Assembly (NCBI RefSeq): GCF_003206495.1
Contig: NZ_NKUF01000028.1
Location: 1-37,074 of the forward strand
From: Gluconacetobacter entanii
Lineage (GTDB): Bacteria; Pseudomonadota; Alphaproteobacteria; Acetobacterales; Acetobacteraceae
Direction of reading: 5' to 3'
Length of the DNA: 37,074 nt
Below are positions 1 to 8,780 of the stretch, piece by piece. The notes beneath the pieces were generated by a model. It was given only the letters and a program-made list of their open reading frames with translations. It did not search any database and was not told the DNA's origin. Position 1 is the first letter of the stretch, and the number at the start of each line of letters is the position of its first letter. The position numbers and the translations under genes are program-made.

Positions 1-244
1 CCGCTGATCACCATACTGGCCAGTGGCTTCTGAAAGGCCACATCAACAGGCCTTACAGAAGACCGCACACGATCACACGTCAATATGGGTCAGAAAACTA
101 TTGCATAACGGACGGCAACCACAGAAGACATCTGTTCCTCCATGAATGTCGTTGTGGGTGTCACACGCTGTTGGCAAACGCTATAAAAGGCAATCCGGCA
201 CCTTTTCGTGCCCTGGTCACCCAAAGGTTCCCGGGAGCTTCCAG

Positions 245-640
245 ATGAACCTCGCCCCCCTGCCCGACATCTACCGCCAGGCCCCCTTTTCGGAGGACTG
301 CGCGCCGCGCCGCCTGCTCCGCCTGTTCAGCGGCAAATGGACCACCATGATCCTGCACACGCTGCACCTGCTTGGCGGTGCATCCCGCCCCGGCCAGCTC
401 CAGCGCACCATTCCGGGCCTGTCAAAGAAGATGATGACACAGACCCTGCGTGAACTTGAACGGATGGGACTGGTGACACGTGAGGTCATGCAGGTCATGC
501 CGCCCGCCGTTGAATACCGCCTGACCGCATTGGGGCGGCAGTTCATAACGCCGCTGGAAATGCTCTATCGCTGGGGGGCGGAACATACGGACCTGCTGGA
601 TTGCGTGGAACGGAACATGGCCACCGGGCAGGAACGCTAG
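245..640 (+). CDS. HxlR-family winged-helix transcriptional regulator
   Basis: Predicted 131-residue DNA-binding regulator. After a short N-terminal stretch comes the family hallmark: a cysteine (DCAPRRLL) followed by the FSGKWTTMILHTL helix, then a winged helix (LSKKMMTQTLRELERMGLV) and the wing strand ending EYRLTALG. HxlR proteins are small MarR-like dimers, often responding to electrophiles or quinones through the conserved cysteine; whether this one does is not visible. The reading frame is open upstream to 146, but the first 33 residues are not family-like. The ATG at 245 has GGGAG about 9 bases upstream and gives the usual length. It ends 4 bases before the convergent ligD-type gene. 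HxlR genes are often divergent from an oxidoreductase; the window has only a few bases to the left, so the target is unknown. Confidence 0.88.
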   Translation: MNLAPLPDIYRQAPFSEDCAPRRLLRLFSGKWTTMILHTLHLLGGASRPGQLQRTIPGLSKKMMTQTLRELERMGLVTREVMQVMPPAVEYRLTALGRQFITPLEMLYRWGAEHTDLLDCVERNMATGQER

Positions 641-644
641 CCGC

Positions 645-1544
645 TCAGGGCGCGTCTGGTGCGATCGGCCGGCGTGCCGCATGAAACCCCGCCCACGGGT
701 CCTCCTGCTGTGATGCAAGCCGTTCCACGGCGTTGCCTAGCGTGAATTGCGCGGGACCGGTGAGCATGTCCAGTTCCGCCCACGCCACCGGCATCGAAAC
801 CGGTGCGGTGGCGCGTGCACGGGTTGAATAGGGCGCCACCGATGTCGCCCCCCGCTGGTTGCGCAGGTAATCGAGCAGGATCCTGCCATGGCGCTTTGCC
901 CTGGAAACGGTTGTCACAAAGCGCTCGGGGCTGTCGGCGGCCATGACCTGCGCCAGCGTGTGGGCAAAGGTCTTTACCCTGTCCCAGTCCGCCACAGGCT
1001 CAAGCGGGGCCACGACATGCAGTCCCTTGCCGCCGGAGGTCTTGACGAAAGCCACCAGACCACGGGCCTCAAGTCGCGCACGCACTTCCCGCGCGGCCGC
1101 GATGACTGCCACCCATCCCACATCCTCCCCCGGATCAAGGTCCATGACCAACTGGTCTGGTCGCTCCAGATCAGCGCATGATGCACCCCACGGATGAATT
1201 TCCAGCGCGGCCCCCTGCACCAGTCCCATCAGGCCACCAAGATCATGGATACCGATCAGGTGGCCATGCGGATCACCGTGCGGATCATCAAGCGCCAGAA
1301 TGTGGGAATTCATGCCTTTCCACGCATTTTTCTGAAAGAAGCGTGTCCCCCCGATTCCTTCGGGGCAGCGTAGCAGGGCCAGCGGCCGGTCGGTAATGAA
1401 CGGGGCCATGCGTGGCCATACGGCAGTATAGTAATCGGCCAGCCCTGCCTTGGTTATGCCAACGTCCGGCCAGTAAACCCGGTCCGGGTGGGTCAGCGTC
1501 ACGCCCTGGTCATCCGGGGCCGGGGAAGGTTCCGCTGCGGACAT
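645..1544 (-). CDS. ligD: Stand-alone LigD-type DNA polymerase/primase domain
   Basis: 299 residues matching the archaeo-eukaryotic-primase-like polymerase domain of LigD, which fills gaps and adds nucleotides in bacterial non-homologous end joining. Visible motifs: LTHPDRVYWPD near residue 17, the EIHPWGA histidine at about 117, the metal-binding DLD at 135-137 (VMDLDPGEDVGW), the KTSGGKGLH motif at 168-176, and the C-terminal VAPYSTRARATAPVSMP block. In many bacteria this domain is fused to ligase and 3'-phosphoesterase modules. Here neither is attached: the next gene upstream is DUF1264, and no Ku gene is in the window. GGAAGG lies upstream of the ATG. It could work with a Ku and ligase encoded elsewhere, or be a paralogue beside a full LigD; the sequence does not decide. 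The symbol refers to the domain only. Confidence 0.88.
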   Translation of the reverse strand: MSAAEPSPAPDDQGVTLTHPDRVYWPDVGITKAGLADYYTAVWPRMAPFITDRPLALLRCPEGIGGTRFFQKNAWKGMNSHILALDDPHGDPHGHLIGIHDLGGLMGLVQGAALEIHPWGASCADLERPDQLVMDLDPGEDVGWVAVIAAAREVRARLEARGLVAFVKTSGGKGLHVVAPLEPVADWDRVKTFAHTLAQVMAADSPERFVTTVSRAKRHGRILLDYLRNQRGATSVAPYSTRARATAPVSMPVAWAELDMLTGPAQFTLGNAVERLASQQEDPWAGFHAARRPIAPDAP

Positions 1545-1612
1545 TTTGCATCTGCCTTCCTGTGCGGGTGTGCTGCTGCATATGAAGCGGCAGGAGGGTT
1601 TCTACCGCCGCA

Positions 1613-2407
1613 TTAGTGGGCAATGGTTTTTACCGGCATGTCAACAAGCTGTATCTGCGGTGTCGTGCCGCCCTGCCATGCGTTGGCGCCCGGTACGATC
1701 TGCGGGGTCGGGATATCGGCGCGGTTCCTTTTTTCATCCGGGGTGGAAATGCCAAACCGCCTGTCCCGATCCTCCAGCAGCGACTGGCGTATCTGGCCAT
1801 CACGGGTAAAGCCCATCATCAGTTGGGGAATCCCCAGGGGCAGGTCATGATCCCGGTCAACCTGCCACGTATGCCATGTCTTGCCATATGTGGTGACAAG
1901 ATCGGCCATGAACGCATGCTCCCCGATATCGGGTACGCCGGGTGCGACGAGCATGCCGGATTTTACCTCGTAATCATGGCTATGCCATAATTTCCTTTCT
2001 TCTTCAGGAAGTGTCCTGAATATTTTCTCACTTACGATATATTCAATCCCGATCAGCCGAGCATTTTTCTGGTTGGCTTCATAAATCACGCATTGATGGA
2101 AATCCTCGCTCAGATGCGTGCAGAAATGATTGGCTTCGACCTGACGGCCCAGATCATCGGCATAGAAATGGAAACCGTTGAGGTACTCGCTCATCGCATC
2201 AATCGGTTTCTTGACCTGCAAGGTGTCGGCCGCCGTGTCGAGAACATTGCTGCGCAGGGAGGTCGGGCCACCGGGCACGGGCGCCAGCTTCCTGTCCGCC
2301 GCACCGGCCCTGCGTCCTGCGATTGCCGCAAAAGGGGCGACGACAAGGGTTGCGGCCAGTGTGCGGTTGAAACATCGCCGACAGGCAAGATTATGCAGGA
2401 ACGACAT
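1613..2407 (-). CDS. DUF1264 (oil-body-associated-protein-like) exported protein
   Basis: 264-residue protein whose core (FHFYADDLGRQVEANHFCTH, DFHQCVIYEANQKNARLIGIEY, KLWHSHDYEVKSG, TYGKTWHTWQVDR, LPLGIPQLMM) is typical of the DUF1264/OBAP family, best known from plant seed oil-body proteins but also found in bacteria and fungi. Molecular function is unknown. Several conserved His/Cys residues in this core could bind metal; that is inference. The N-terminus has basic residues followed by a hydrophobic, alanine-rich stretch ending near AGAADRK, so export is likely. Start chosen at 2407 because AAGGAGAG lies about 6 bases upstream; the frame extends to 2458 without a better signal. It is transcribed in the same direction as ligD, 68 bases away. 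No obvious link to neighbours. Confidence 0.85.
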   Translation of the reverse strand: MSFLHNLACRRCFNRTLAATLVVAPFAAIAGRRAGAADRKLAPVPGGPTSLRSNVLDTAADTLQVKKPIDAMSEYLNGFHFYADDLGRQVEANHFCTHLSEDFHQCVIYEANQKNARLIGIEYIVSEKIFRTLPEEERKLWHSHDYEVKSGMLVAPGVPDIGEHAFMADLVTTYGKTWHTWQVDRDHDLPLGIPQLMMGFTRDGQIRQSLLEDRDRRFGISTPDEKRNRADIPTPQIVPGANAWQGGTTPQIQLVDMPVKTIAH

Positions 2408-2632
2408 GGTCTCTCCTTTCAGGCAATACGAACCGTGCCCGTTGTCGCTATAAAGCACGCCTTCCTGCCGAAGTTTCGTGGCCTGTTACGGACATGGCAC
2501 GCGATGTAGCCATGCCGCCATGTGCCGCGATGTCGTCAGCATATATCGTGGGGACTGCCTGCCCTTGACGGATTCCTCCAGATCATGAAGGAGTGTCCGG
2601 TGTTTTTTCAAAAACCTTCTGACAACAGAAAG

Positions 2633-4051
2633 CTATTTTCCCTTTTCCCCATCATGGGCACCCCAGCCGCCCCCCATGGCCCGCACAAGGTCGATGCCAC
2701 TCATCAGGCGACGCGTATTGACCGTAATCAGGTCTTCGCGCGCCTGTAATTCCGCCGTCTGGGCAATGACAACCTGAAGGTAGTCAACGGCCCCTTCGCG
2801 ATACTGGACACTTGCCAGATGATCGGTGCGCGTGGCGGCCACCACGCCTTCTTCCTGCCGCGCGGCGGCATCGGCAAGGTGATTGAGGAGGGCAAGCTGG
2901 TCCTCCACCTCCCGAAAGGCCGTCAGGGCGGTCTGCCGGTAACTGGCTGCGGCCTGCGCATATTCCGCATGCGTGAGCGCCAGATTGGCAAACCGCCGCC
3001 CACCGTCGAATATGGCCAGTGTCGCCAGCGCCGGGCCAAGCGCCCAGACACCACTCCCGGCCGAGGCGAGCATGCTGGTCGTGGTTTCCGACCCTCCCGT
3101 CGCCCCAAGCGTGATGTTGGGAAAGAAGGCCGCCCGCGCCACGCCGATCCGCGCGTTCGCCGCGGCCATATGCCGCTCCGCCGATGCGACATCGGGCCTG
3201 CGTTCCAGCAGGTGGGCGGGTGCGATGACGGGAATGACCGGCACGGGCGGCAGGTCATCTGCTGGCGGGATTGAAAAGGTGGAAGGTTGCTCCCCGATCA
3301 GTACGGCAATGGCGTGTTCCACCAGCGCACGGTCCGCCACCTGCTGTTCCAGTTGGGACTGCGTCGTGGTCAACTGCGTGCGGGCACGGCCGACATCGAG
3401 TTCATTCGCAGCCCCACCGACAAAGCGCTTTGTCGTCAGGTCCAGCGCGGCGGAATAGGCGGCTATGGTCCTTTGCAGCAGGCTGATGCGCGCATCCAGA
3501 CCGCGAAGCTGGAAATAATCATCGCCCAGTTCCCCCTCCAGGCTGAGGCGGAGCGCGCCCAGATCGGCCGCACTGGCCTGCGCATTGGCCCGCGCCGCCC
3601 TGACCAGATTGCGGATGCGTCCCCAGATGTCCGGCTCCCACGATACGGTGCCGCCGGTTTCAAAGTCATGATATTCGTAATAATTGCCCGTGGCGGGAAA
3701 CAGGCTGCGTTCACGCTGCGCACTGGCTGTTGCATCAATCTGGGGAAAGAACTCCGCCCGTGCCCGCCTGACCAGCGCGCGCGCCTCGTCATATCGCGCC
3801 ATGGCGGCAGCCAGTTGCGGGCTGCCATGTTCGATCCGGTCCTCCAGCCGGTCCAGAACCCCATCCCCCATGACCGTCCACCACGCACCGCGTGGCGCCG
3901 TATCCGCGGGTTGCGCCGGTGTCCACACGCCCGTTTCCCTGAACGCGCCGGGGATACCGGGCAATACGGGCCTGTGGTAACGCGGGGCCAGATTGCAGCC
4001 ACACAGCAGCACGAAAAGGAGCAGGACCGCCCTGCCCCGTTCAGGCACCAT
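2633..4051 (-). CDS. Outer-membrane efflux lipoprotein, NodT/OprM family
   Basis: 472-residue outer-membrane channel of a tripartite efflux pump. The start at 4051 gives a short basic N-region (MVPERGR), a hydrophobic stretch and the lipobox LLCGC, followed by the NLAPRYHRPVLPGIP segment typical of NodT-type lipoproteins. Two OEP repeats follow, with characteristic pieces such as LLERRPDVASAERHMAAANARIGVARAAFFPNITL. It should form a trimeric beta-barrel plus alpha-helical tunnel docking on the fusion protein encoded just upstream. Its start lies inside the end of that gene (11-base overlap), so the two are probably translationally coupled. The frame extends to 4096, but that start would put non-signal sequence before the lipoprotein signal. 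Confidence 0.9.
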   Translation of the reverse strand: MVPERGRAVLLLFVLLCGCNLAPRYHRPVLPGIPGAFRETGVWTPAQPADTAPRGAWWTVMGDGVLDRLEDRIEHGSPQLAAAMARYDEARALVRRARAEFFPQIDATASAQRERSLFPATGNYYEYHDFETGGTVSWEPDIWGRIRNLVRAARANAQASAADLGALRLSLEGELGDDYFQLRGLDARISLLQRTIAAYSAALDLTTKRFVGGAANELDVGRARTQLTTTQSQLEQQVADRALVEHAIAVLIGEQPSTFSIPPADDLPPVPVIPVIAPAHLLERRPDVASAERHMAAANARIGVARAAFFPNITLGATGGSETTTSMLASAGSGVWALGPALATLAIFDGGRRFANLALTHAEYAQAAASYRQTALTAFREVEDQLALLNHLADAAARQEEGVVAATRTDHLASVQYREGAVDYLQVVIAQTAELQAREDLITVNTRRLMSGIDLVRAMGGGWGAHDGEKGK

Positions 4052-5213
4052 GCCCGCTCTCACGCGGTCTGACGGGGTCCCCGTCCCCGATATCATCGGG
4101 CGGGTTGGTTATGATCCTGTCCTGTGGCGCAAGTCCCGTGACCTCCAGTTCGGTCCCGAAATCGATCAGGATCGAGACAGGCCGTATCCTGACATGGTCA
4201 TGCGCATCCACCAGCGCCACGGTTGTCCCGTCCAGGCGGAAAAGCAGGCTGCTGGCGGGGATGCGCACGGCGGCCGGCGCCTGTGGCCCAGGGCCATGGA
4301 ACGTAAAGGCGATCTGGGCATAGGCCCCCGGCTTGAGAAGATTTTCCCCGTTATCATAGACAAGCTGGACCAGCATCGTGCCCGACTGGGAATCCACCGC
4401 GTCCGAGGAATGAAGCAGGTGGGCCTCGAACTGCCGGTTGCGGTAATCGGGCACGGTAAAGTGCACGACAAACCCCTCATGCATCCGTGCGGCATAGGCC
4501 TGCGGCACACGGACATAAAGCCGCAGGCGGGTCACGTCCGATACGGTAAAAAGCGGCTGGCTGGCCGCCGTGCCCGCCACGATCAGCGCCCCGATATCGG
4601 TCGCACGGCTGGTCACCACACCGGCAAAGGGGGCGATGATGCGCTTGAAGGCGGAAAGCGTTTCAAGCCGTTCAACCTCCGCCTCCGCCTCATGACGTGT
4701 GGCCTCGCTTGCGGCAAGGTTGCCCCGGCGTTCGTCCGTTTCCTGCTGCGATACGGCATTCTGGGCATTCAGCCGGTCCCACCGGCGCGAGGTAATCCGC
4801 GCCAGGTCGCGCTGCGCGGTGCGGGTGCCCAGCGCGGCCCTTGCACCGGCCAGTTGCAGGTCAACATCAGGCGTGTCGATTTCCGCCAGAAGCTGCCCGG
4901 CCTCCACCTTCTGCCCGATATCGACATACCATTGCCGCAGGTAGCCATTGGTCCGGGCATAGACGGGGGCGCTGTACCAGGCCTGCAGGATACCGGGCAG
5001 CACCAGCGTATCGACGGCATGGCCACCCGGATGCGCGATATTCACGCTGGGCACCAGTGCCGCGACATTGGTGGCATGGAGATTGCGGCGTTCATGAAGA
5101 CGCGTGAGCGTTCCCGTCATCAGGATGATCCCGAAAAGACATGCGCCGCCAAGGAGGATCCAGCGCAGGCGGGGCCGGGACCCGGCATGTACGGCGGCGG
5201 ACCCCTCAGCCAT
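4041..5213 (-). CDS. RND efflux periplasmic adaptor (membrane fusion protein, HlyD/AcrA-like)
   Basis: 390-residue adaptor. A short cytoplasmic N-terminus is followed by one membrane span (RWILLGGACLFGIILMTGT). Then comes the first lipoyl half motif (YLRQWYVDIGQKVEAGQLLAEIDTP, written here as its landmark residues Y, D, G, V, G, L, I, D, T, P), an alpha-hairpin rich in Arg and Glu, a second lipoyl half (FAGVVTSRATDIGALIVAG) and a beta-barrel domain. It bridges pump and outer-membrane channel in the periplasm. The start at 5213 lies 8 bases inside the end of the RND gene; the frame extends to 5267 but this would add an atypical leader. Order RND - MFP - OMF on one strand indicates a single operon. 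Confidence 0.9.
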   Translation of the reverse strand: MAEGSAAVHAGSRPRLRWILLGGACLFGIILMTGTLTRLHERRNLHATNVAALVPSVNIAHPGGHAVDTLVLPGILQAWYSAPVYARTNGYLRQWYVDIGQKVEAGQLLAEIDTPDVDLQLAGARAALGTRTAQRDLARITSRRWDRLNAQNAVSQQETDERRGNLAASEATRHEAEAEVERLETLSAFKRIIAPFAGVVTSRATDIGALIVAGTAASQPLFTVSDVTRLRLYVRVPQAYAARMHEGFVVHFTVPDYRNRQFEAHLLHSSDAVDSQSGTMLVQLVYDNGENLLKPGAYAQIAFTFHGPGPQAPAAVRIPASSLLFRLDGTTVALVDAHDHVRIRPVSILIDFGTELEVTGLAPQDRIITNPPDDIGDGDPVRPRESGHGA

Positions 5214-8200
5214 GAGAATGTGCCCCGTCGGGGCTACGGCGTGCACGCCGGTCGTAGATGATGGCAAAGAGTGTTGGCACGAAAAACAGCGAAGCGCAGG
5301 TGGCGAAGATCAGGCCACCGATGACGGCGCGGCCCAGCGGTGCATTCTGCTCCCCCCCTTCGCCCAGCCCCAGCGCCATGGGCAGCATGCCGATGATCAT
5401 GGAAAGTGCTGTCATGATGACGGGCCGCAGGCGGGTGCTCCCCGCGTTCAGCGCCGCCTTGAGCGCATCTCCATGTTCTGCCAGTTGTTCGCGGCAGAAG
5501 GTGATGACCAGGATGGAATTGGCCGTCCCCACCCCCATGCACATGATCGCCCCCGTCAGCGCGGGGACGGAGAGCGGGGTATGCGTTGCAAACAGCATCC
5601 AGCATATACCCGCCAGCGCCCCCGGCAGCGCGAGGACAACGATGCATGGATCGGTCCAGCTCTGGAAATTGATGACGATAAGCAGGTAGATCAGCACGAT
5701 CGCGCCCAGCAGGCCGAACCCCATGCCCGAAAATGCGGTCGTCATGGCCTGGTACTGGCCGCGCAGCGTGACCGTGACGGTTTCCGGCCGGTCATGCTCC
5801 AGACGGTGCAGGGCGGCCTGCACGTCTGATGCAATCGCCCCCAAGTCGCGCCCGTCCCCACCTGCGAACACATCGACCAGCGGGCGGATATTATACTGTG
5901 CCTCGACCGGTGACGTCGTGCCGCGCGTGATCGTGCCCAGCGCGCCGAGCACCTGCAACTGTGTGGTTGACGCCCCGGTTACGGGCAGGCCGATGATATC
6001 CGCCAGCGAACTGATGCGGTATTCGGGCATCTGCACCGCAATGGGATATGTGACCATGCTGTGCGGGTCCAGCCAGTATAGCGGGGCGGTCTGCACGGTC
6101 CCGGCGATGGAGGTGGCGATGGAGGTGGTGACATCACCTTCCGTCAGGCCAAGCTGGCTGATGCGGGTGCGGTCGGCCTCGAAACGCAGTTCGGGATAAT
6201 GGCCGGGCTGCTGGATGCGGGCATCGACCAGACCATCAATGCGGCGTATGGCGCGCAATATGCGCTCGGCAAACTGTCGCGTCTCGTCCGGGTTGGGGCC
6301 GGAAACCTGGATGTCGATCGGGGCCGGTGCGCCGAAATTGAGGATCTGCGTCGTGATGTCCGATGGCAGGAAGGCAAAGCTGGCCTCGGGGAAGGCACGG
6401 GGCAGGTCGCGGCGCAGGGTGTGGATGTACTGCGCCGTCGGACGATGGTTTTCCTTCAGCGCGACAAGGATATCCCCGTCCTGCGGCCCGATGGTGCCAG
6501 AGGCGTTATAGGCGGTGTTGATCGCGCTCGTCGGCAGGCCGATATTGTCGGCGATGGATTCAAGCTCGGCCGCCGGAACCCGCTGGCGGATCTGTTTTTC
6601 GATGCGCTGGAACAGGGCCGACGTCTCCTCGATCCGCATGCCAACGGGGCCGCGCACATGCAGGGTCATCGTGCCCGCATCGACCTGCGGGAAGAAGTTG
6701 CGGCCAAGGAACGGGAGCAGGCCCATGCTCAGCCCGGCAAAGCACAGGAACCCGGCCACGAACCGGCCGCGATGCTCCAGTATGCTTTGCAAAAGCGCGC
6801 CGTAGCGCCCGCGCAGCGCATCGAAACGCCGCTCGAACCCGTGCTGGAAGCGTGTGAGGATATTTTCCCGATGCTGTCGTGCATCCCCATGCGGGCGCAG
6901 CAGGAACATGGCCATGGTCGGCACCAGCGTGCGCGACAGGATGAAGGACATGACCATGGCGAACATGACCGACAGCGCCATCGGCACGAACAGGAATCCC
7001 GCAACCCCCGGCAGGTAGAACATCGGCACGAACACGATGCAGATGCAGATGAGCGAGAGGAAGGCCGGGACGATGATCTCACGCGATCCATCGATGATGG
7101 CGGCATGGACATCGCTGCCCATTTCCAGATGACGCTCGATATTCTCGATCGTGACCGTCGCTTCATCCACCAGTATGCCCACCGCCAGCGCAAGGCCGCC
7201 AAGCGTCATGACATTCAGCGTCTCGCCCAGCGTGGACAGCGCCGCGACCGCCCCCATGACCGATAACGGGATGGAGGTCGCGACAATAAGCGTGGACCGC
7301 CACGAGCCAAGGAACAGCAGGATCATGAGGCTGGTCAGTCCCGCCGCGATCGCCCCCTCGCGCATGACCCCTTCCACGGCGGCCCGGACGAACAGCGACT
7401 GGTCATTGACGGGCCTGAGCCTGAGTTGCTTTGGCAGGCCGCGTGTCGCATCGGGGATCATCGCCTTGATCCCGGCGACGATGGCGATTGTGGAGGTCGC
7501 ACCCGATTTCAGCACGGTCATCAGCGCCGAACGCTGCCCATCGACATGCACCACGTTCTGCTGGGGCATGGCGCCGTCGCGCACCCGCACCACCGCGCCA
7601 TTGACCGTGCGCACCGGCAGCATGTTGAGCAGGTCAACCGAAAGGGGCGCGTTGTTCAGCCGGAAATTATACTGGTATTCGCCGATCTTCACGAAACCGA
7701 CGGGGGTGATCTGTGTCTGGCTGTTCAGGGCGTTGCCCACATCCTGCGCCGATACGCCCCGGGACTGAAGCTTGCCGGGGTCAAGGTCCATCTGGATCTG
7801 GCGCACGCGGCCGCCATAGGGATAAGGCAGGGCGGCACCGGGCACCGTGACCAGACGGTTGCGGATGAAGTTGAAGCCGTAATCATAAAGCTGCTGTTCG
7901 CTCATCCCCTCGCCCGACAGGGCAAGCTGCACGATCGGCACGGTGGAGGCGTTGTAGTTCAGGATCAGCGGCGGGGTGGTGCCGATGGGCAACTGGCGCA
8001 GGATGGTCTGGGCGATGGCCGTGACCTGCGCGTTGGCGACGCGTACATCGGTGCCCGGCTGGAAGAAGATTTTTGTAACCCCGATCCCTGTCAGCGACTG
8101 CCCCTCGATATGTTCGATATTGTTGACCGTTGTGGTCAGCACGCGCTGGAACGGAAGCTCGATGCGCCCGGACATATCCTGCGGCGAAAGGTTGCTGTAG

Positions 8201-8352
8201 GTCCACGCCACCGCAATGACGGGAATGCCGATATCGGGAAAGATGTCCTCCGGCGTGCGGATGGCGGAAAGCACGCCGGCTATGGCGATCAGGATGGCCA
8301 TCACGACAAATGTATAGGGACGGGCAAGTGCCAGTTGGACAATTGCATTCAT
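5206..8352 (-). CDS. RND-family efflux pump, inner-membrane permease
   Basis: 1048 residues, the usual RND length, with two repeats of a TM segment, a large periplasmic loop and five more TM segments. Landmarks include RPYTFVVMAILIAIAGV at the N-terminus, GIGVTKIFFQPGTDV, LRPVNDQSLFVRAAVEGV, the TM4 segment GILVDEATVTIENIERH, and GVGTANSILVITF in TM10. The pump exports substrates using proton-motive force; substrate not predictable. In AcrB the proton relay is an Asp-Asp pair in TM4 and a Lys in TM10. Here these read Asp-Glu and Ala, so this is a divergent RND clade with a different relay. First gene of the efflux operon; the gap to the oxidase gene upstream is about 110 bases. GGTGG precedes the ATG. 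Confidence 0.92.
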   Translation of the reverse strand: MNAIVQLALARPYTFVVMAILIAIAGVLSAIRTPEDIFPDIGIPVIAVAWTYSNLSPQDMSGRIELPFQRVLTTTVNNIEHIEGQSLTGIGVTKIFFQPGTDVRVANAQVTAIAQTILRQLPIGTTPPLILNYNASTVPIVQLALSGEGMSEQQLYDYGFNFIRNRLVTVPGAALPYPYGGRVRQIQMDLDPGKLQSRGVSAQDVGNALNSQTQITPVGFVKIGEYQYNFRLNNAPLSVDLLNMLPVRTVNGAVVRVRDGAMPQQNVVHVDGQRSALMTVLKSGATSTIAIVAGIKAMIPDATRGLPKQLRLRPVNDQSLFVRAAVEGVMREGAIAAGLTSLMILLFLGSWRSTLIVATSIPLSVMGAVAALSTLGETLNVMTLGGLALAVGILVDEATVTIENIERHLEMGSDVHAAIIDGSREIIVPAFLSLICICIVFVPMFYLPGVAGFLFVPMALSVMFAMVMSFILSRTLVPTMAMFLLRPHGDARQHRENILTRFQHGFERRFDALRGRYGALLQSILEHRGRFVAGFLCFAGLSMGLLPFLGRNFFPQVDAGTMTLHVRGPVGMRIEETSALFQRIEKQIRQRVPAAELESIADNIGLPTSAINTAYNASGTIGPQDGDILVALKENHRPTAQYIHTLRRDLPRAFPEASFAFLPSDITTQILNFGAPAPIDIQVSGPNPDETRQFAERILRAIRRIDGLVDARIQQPGHYPELRFEADRTRISQLGLTEGDVTTSIATSIAGTVQTAPLYWLDPHSMVTYPIAVQMPEYRISSLADIIGLPVTGASTTQLQVLGALGTITRGTTSPVEAQYNIRPLVDVFAGGDGRDLGAIASDVQAALHRLEHDRPETVTVTLRGQYQAMTTAFSGMGFGLLGAIVLIYLLIVINFQSWTDPCIVVLALPGALAGICWMLFATHTPLSVPALTGAIMCMGVGTANSILVITFCREQLAEHGDALKAALNAGSTRLRPVIMTALSMIIGMLPMALGLGEGGEQNAPLGRAVIGGLIFATCASLFFVPTLFAIIYDRRARRSPDGAHSHG

Positions 8353-8465
8353 GCCACCTGCCTGCTTCCTCTTGGCTATGATGCCCTGGAGTTCGTTATG
8401 CCGTCCGGCTTCGGATAACGCCCGTCATGCTGGCCGGTTCATGGCGCGCGACGGGGAATTTCGTA

Positions 8466-8780
8466 TCAGGGCGCGGTATCGGGCGGTGTGCGCGGATTCC
8501 GTGCGGTGGAAGACAACGTGTCGCCCACGGGAAAATTGGTGCGCGTGAAACTGTCCAGACTGCCCAGCGCCAGCAGGATGGACAGCCAGAACAGGCCGCC
8601 AAGGGCAAAGATCGTGGCCAGCGCCGGCGCGCGCGTAATACGCATGAAGCCATAGGCCACCAGCAGCGCCATCAGTCCGGCACATCCGCCAATGCCCCAG
8701 TTGGCCCCGGCCGCACTCAGGAGCAGTTCCACCGCCAGCAGCAGCAGCAACGCGGCCCAGCATGACACGATGCCTGCCAT
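8466..8780 (-). CDS. coxD: caa3-type cytochrome c oxidase subunit IV-like small membrane protein
   Basis: 104 residues with about three hydrophobic segments (CWAALLLLLAVELLLSAAG, GLMALLVAYGFMRI, IFALGGLFWLSILLAL), the topology of small prokaryotic subunit IV (CyoD/CtaF-like) proteins that stabilise haem-copper oxidases. Sequence identity to any particular family is weak by eye; the call rests largely on being the last gene after subunits II, I and III. The ATG at 8780 shares one base with the subunit III stop (TGATG), so it is probably co-translated. A GTG one codon earlier (8783) is an alternative start. Last gene of the act-cox block. Confidence 0.75.
   Translation of the reverse strand: MAGIVSCWAALLLLLAVELLLSAAGANWGIGGCAGLMALLVAYGFMRITRAPALATIFALGGLFWLSILLALGSLDSFTRTNFPVGDTLSSTARNPRTPPDTAP

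Noticed and set aside
1-14. Possible start of a divergent gene (minus-strand ATG reading M-V-I-S) that might be an HxlR-partner oxidoreductase
   Set aside because: Only 14 bases are in the window and no ribosome-binding site is visible; pairing with an NmrA/QorB-like enzyme would be guesswork.
2590-2625. AT-rich TTTTTCAAAAA inverted repeat after the efflux operon as a terminator
   Set aside because: The stem has almost no GC pairs and no separate T tract, so it is not a convincing intrinsic terminator.
3993-5261. Long plus-strand open frame of 422 codons
   Set aside because: It lies opposite the membrane fusion protein gene and is rich in Arg, His, Gly and Pro without any domain, typical of antisense frames in GC-rich DNA.
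6199-7266. Plus-strand open frame of 355 codons
   Set aside because: Complement of the RND pump gene; no domain, Arg/His/Asp-rich shadow.
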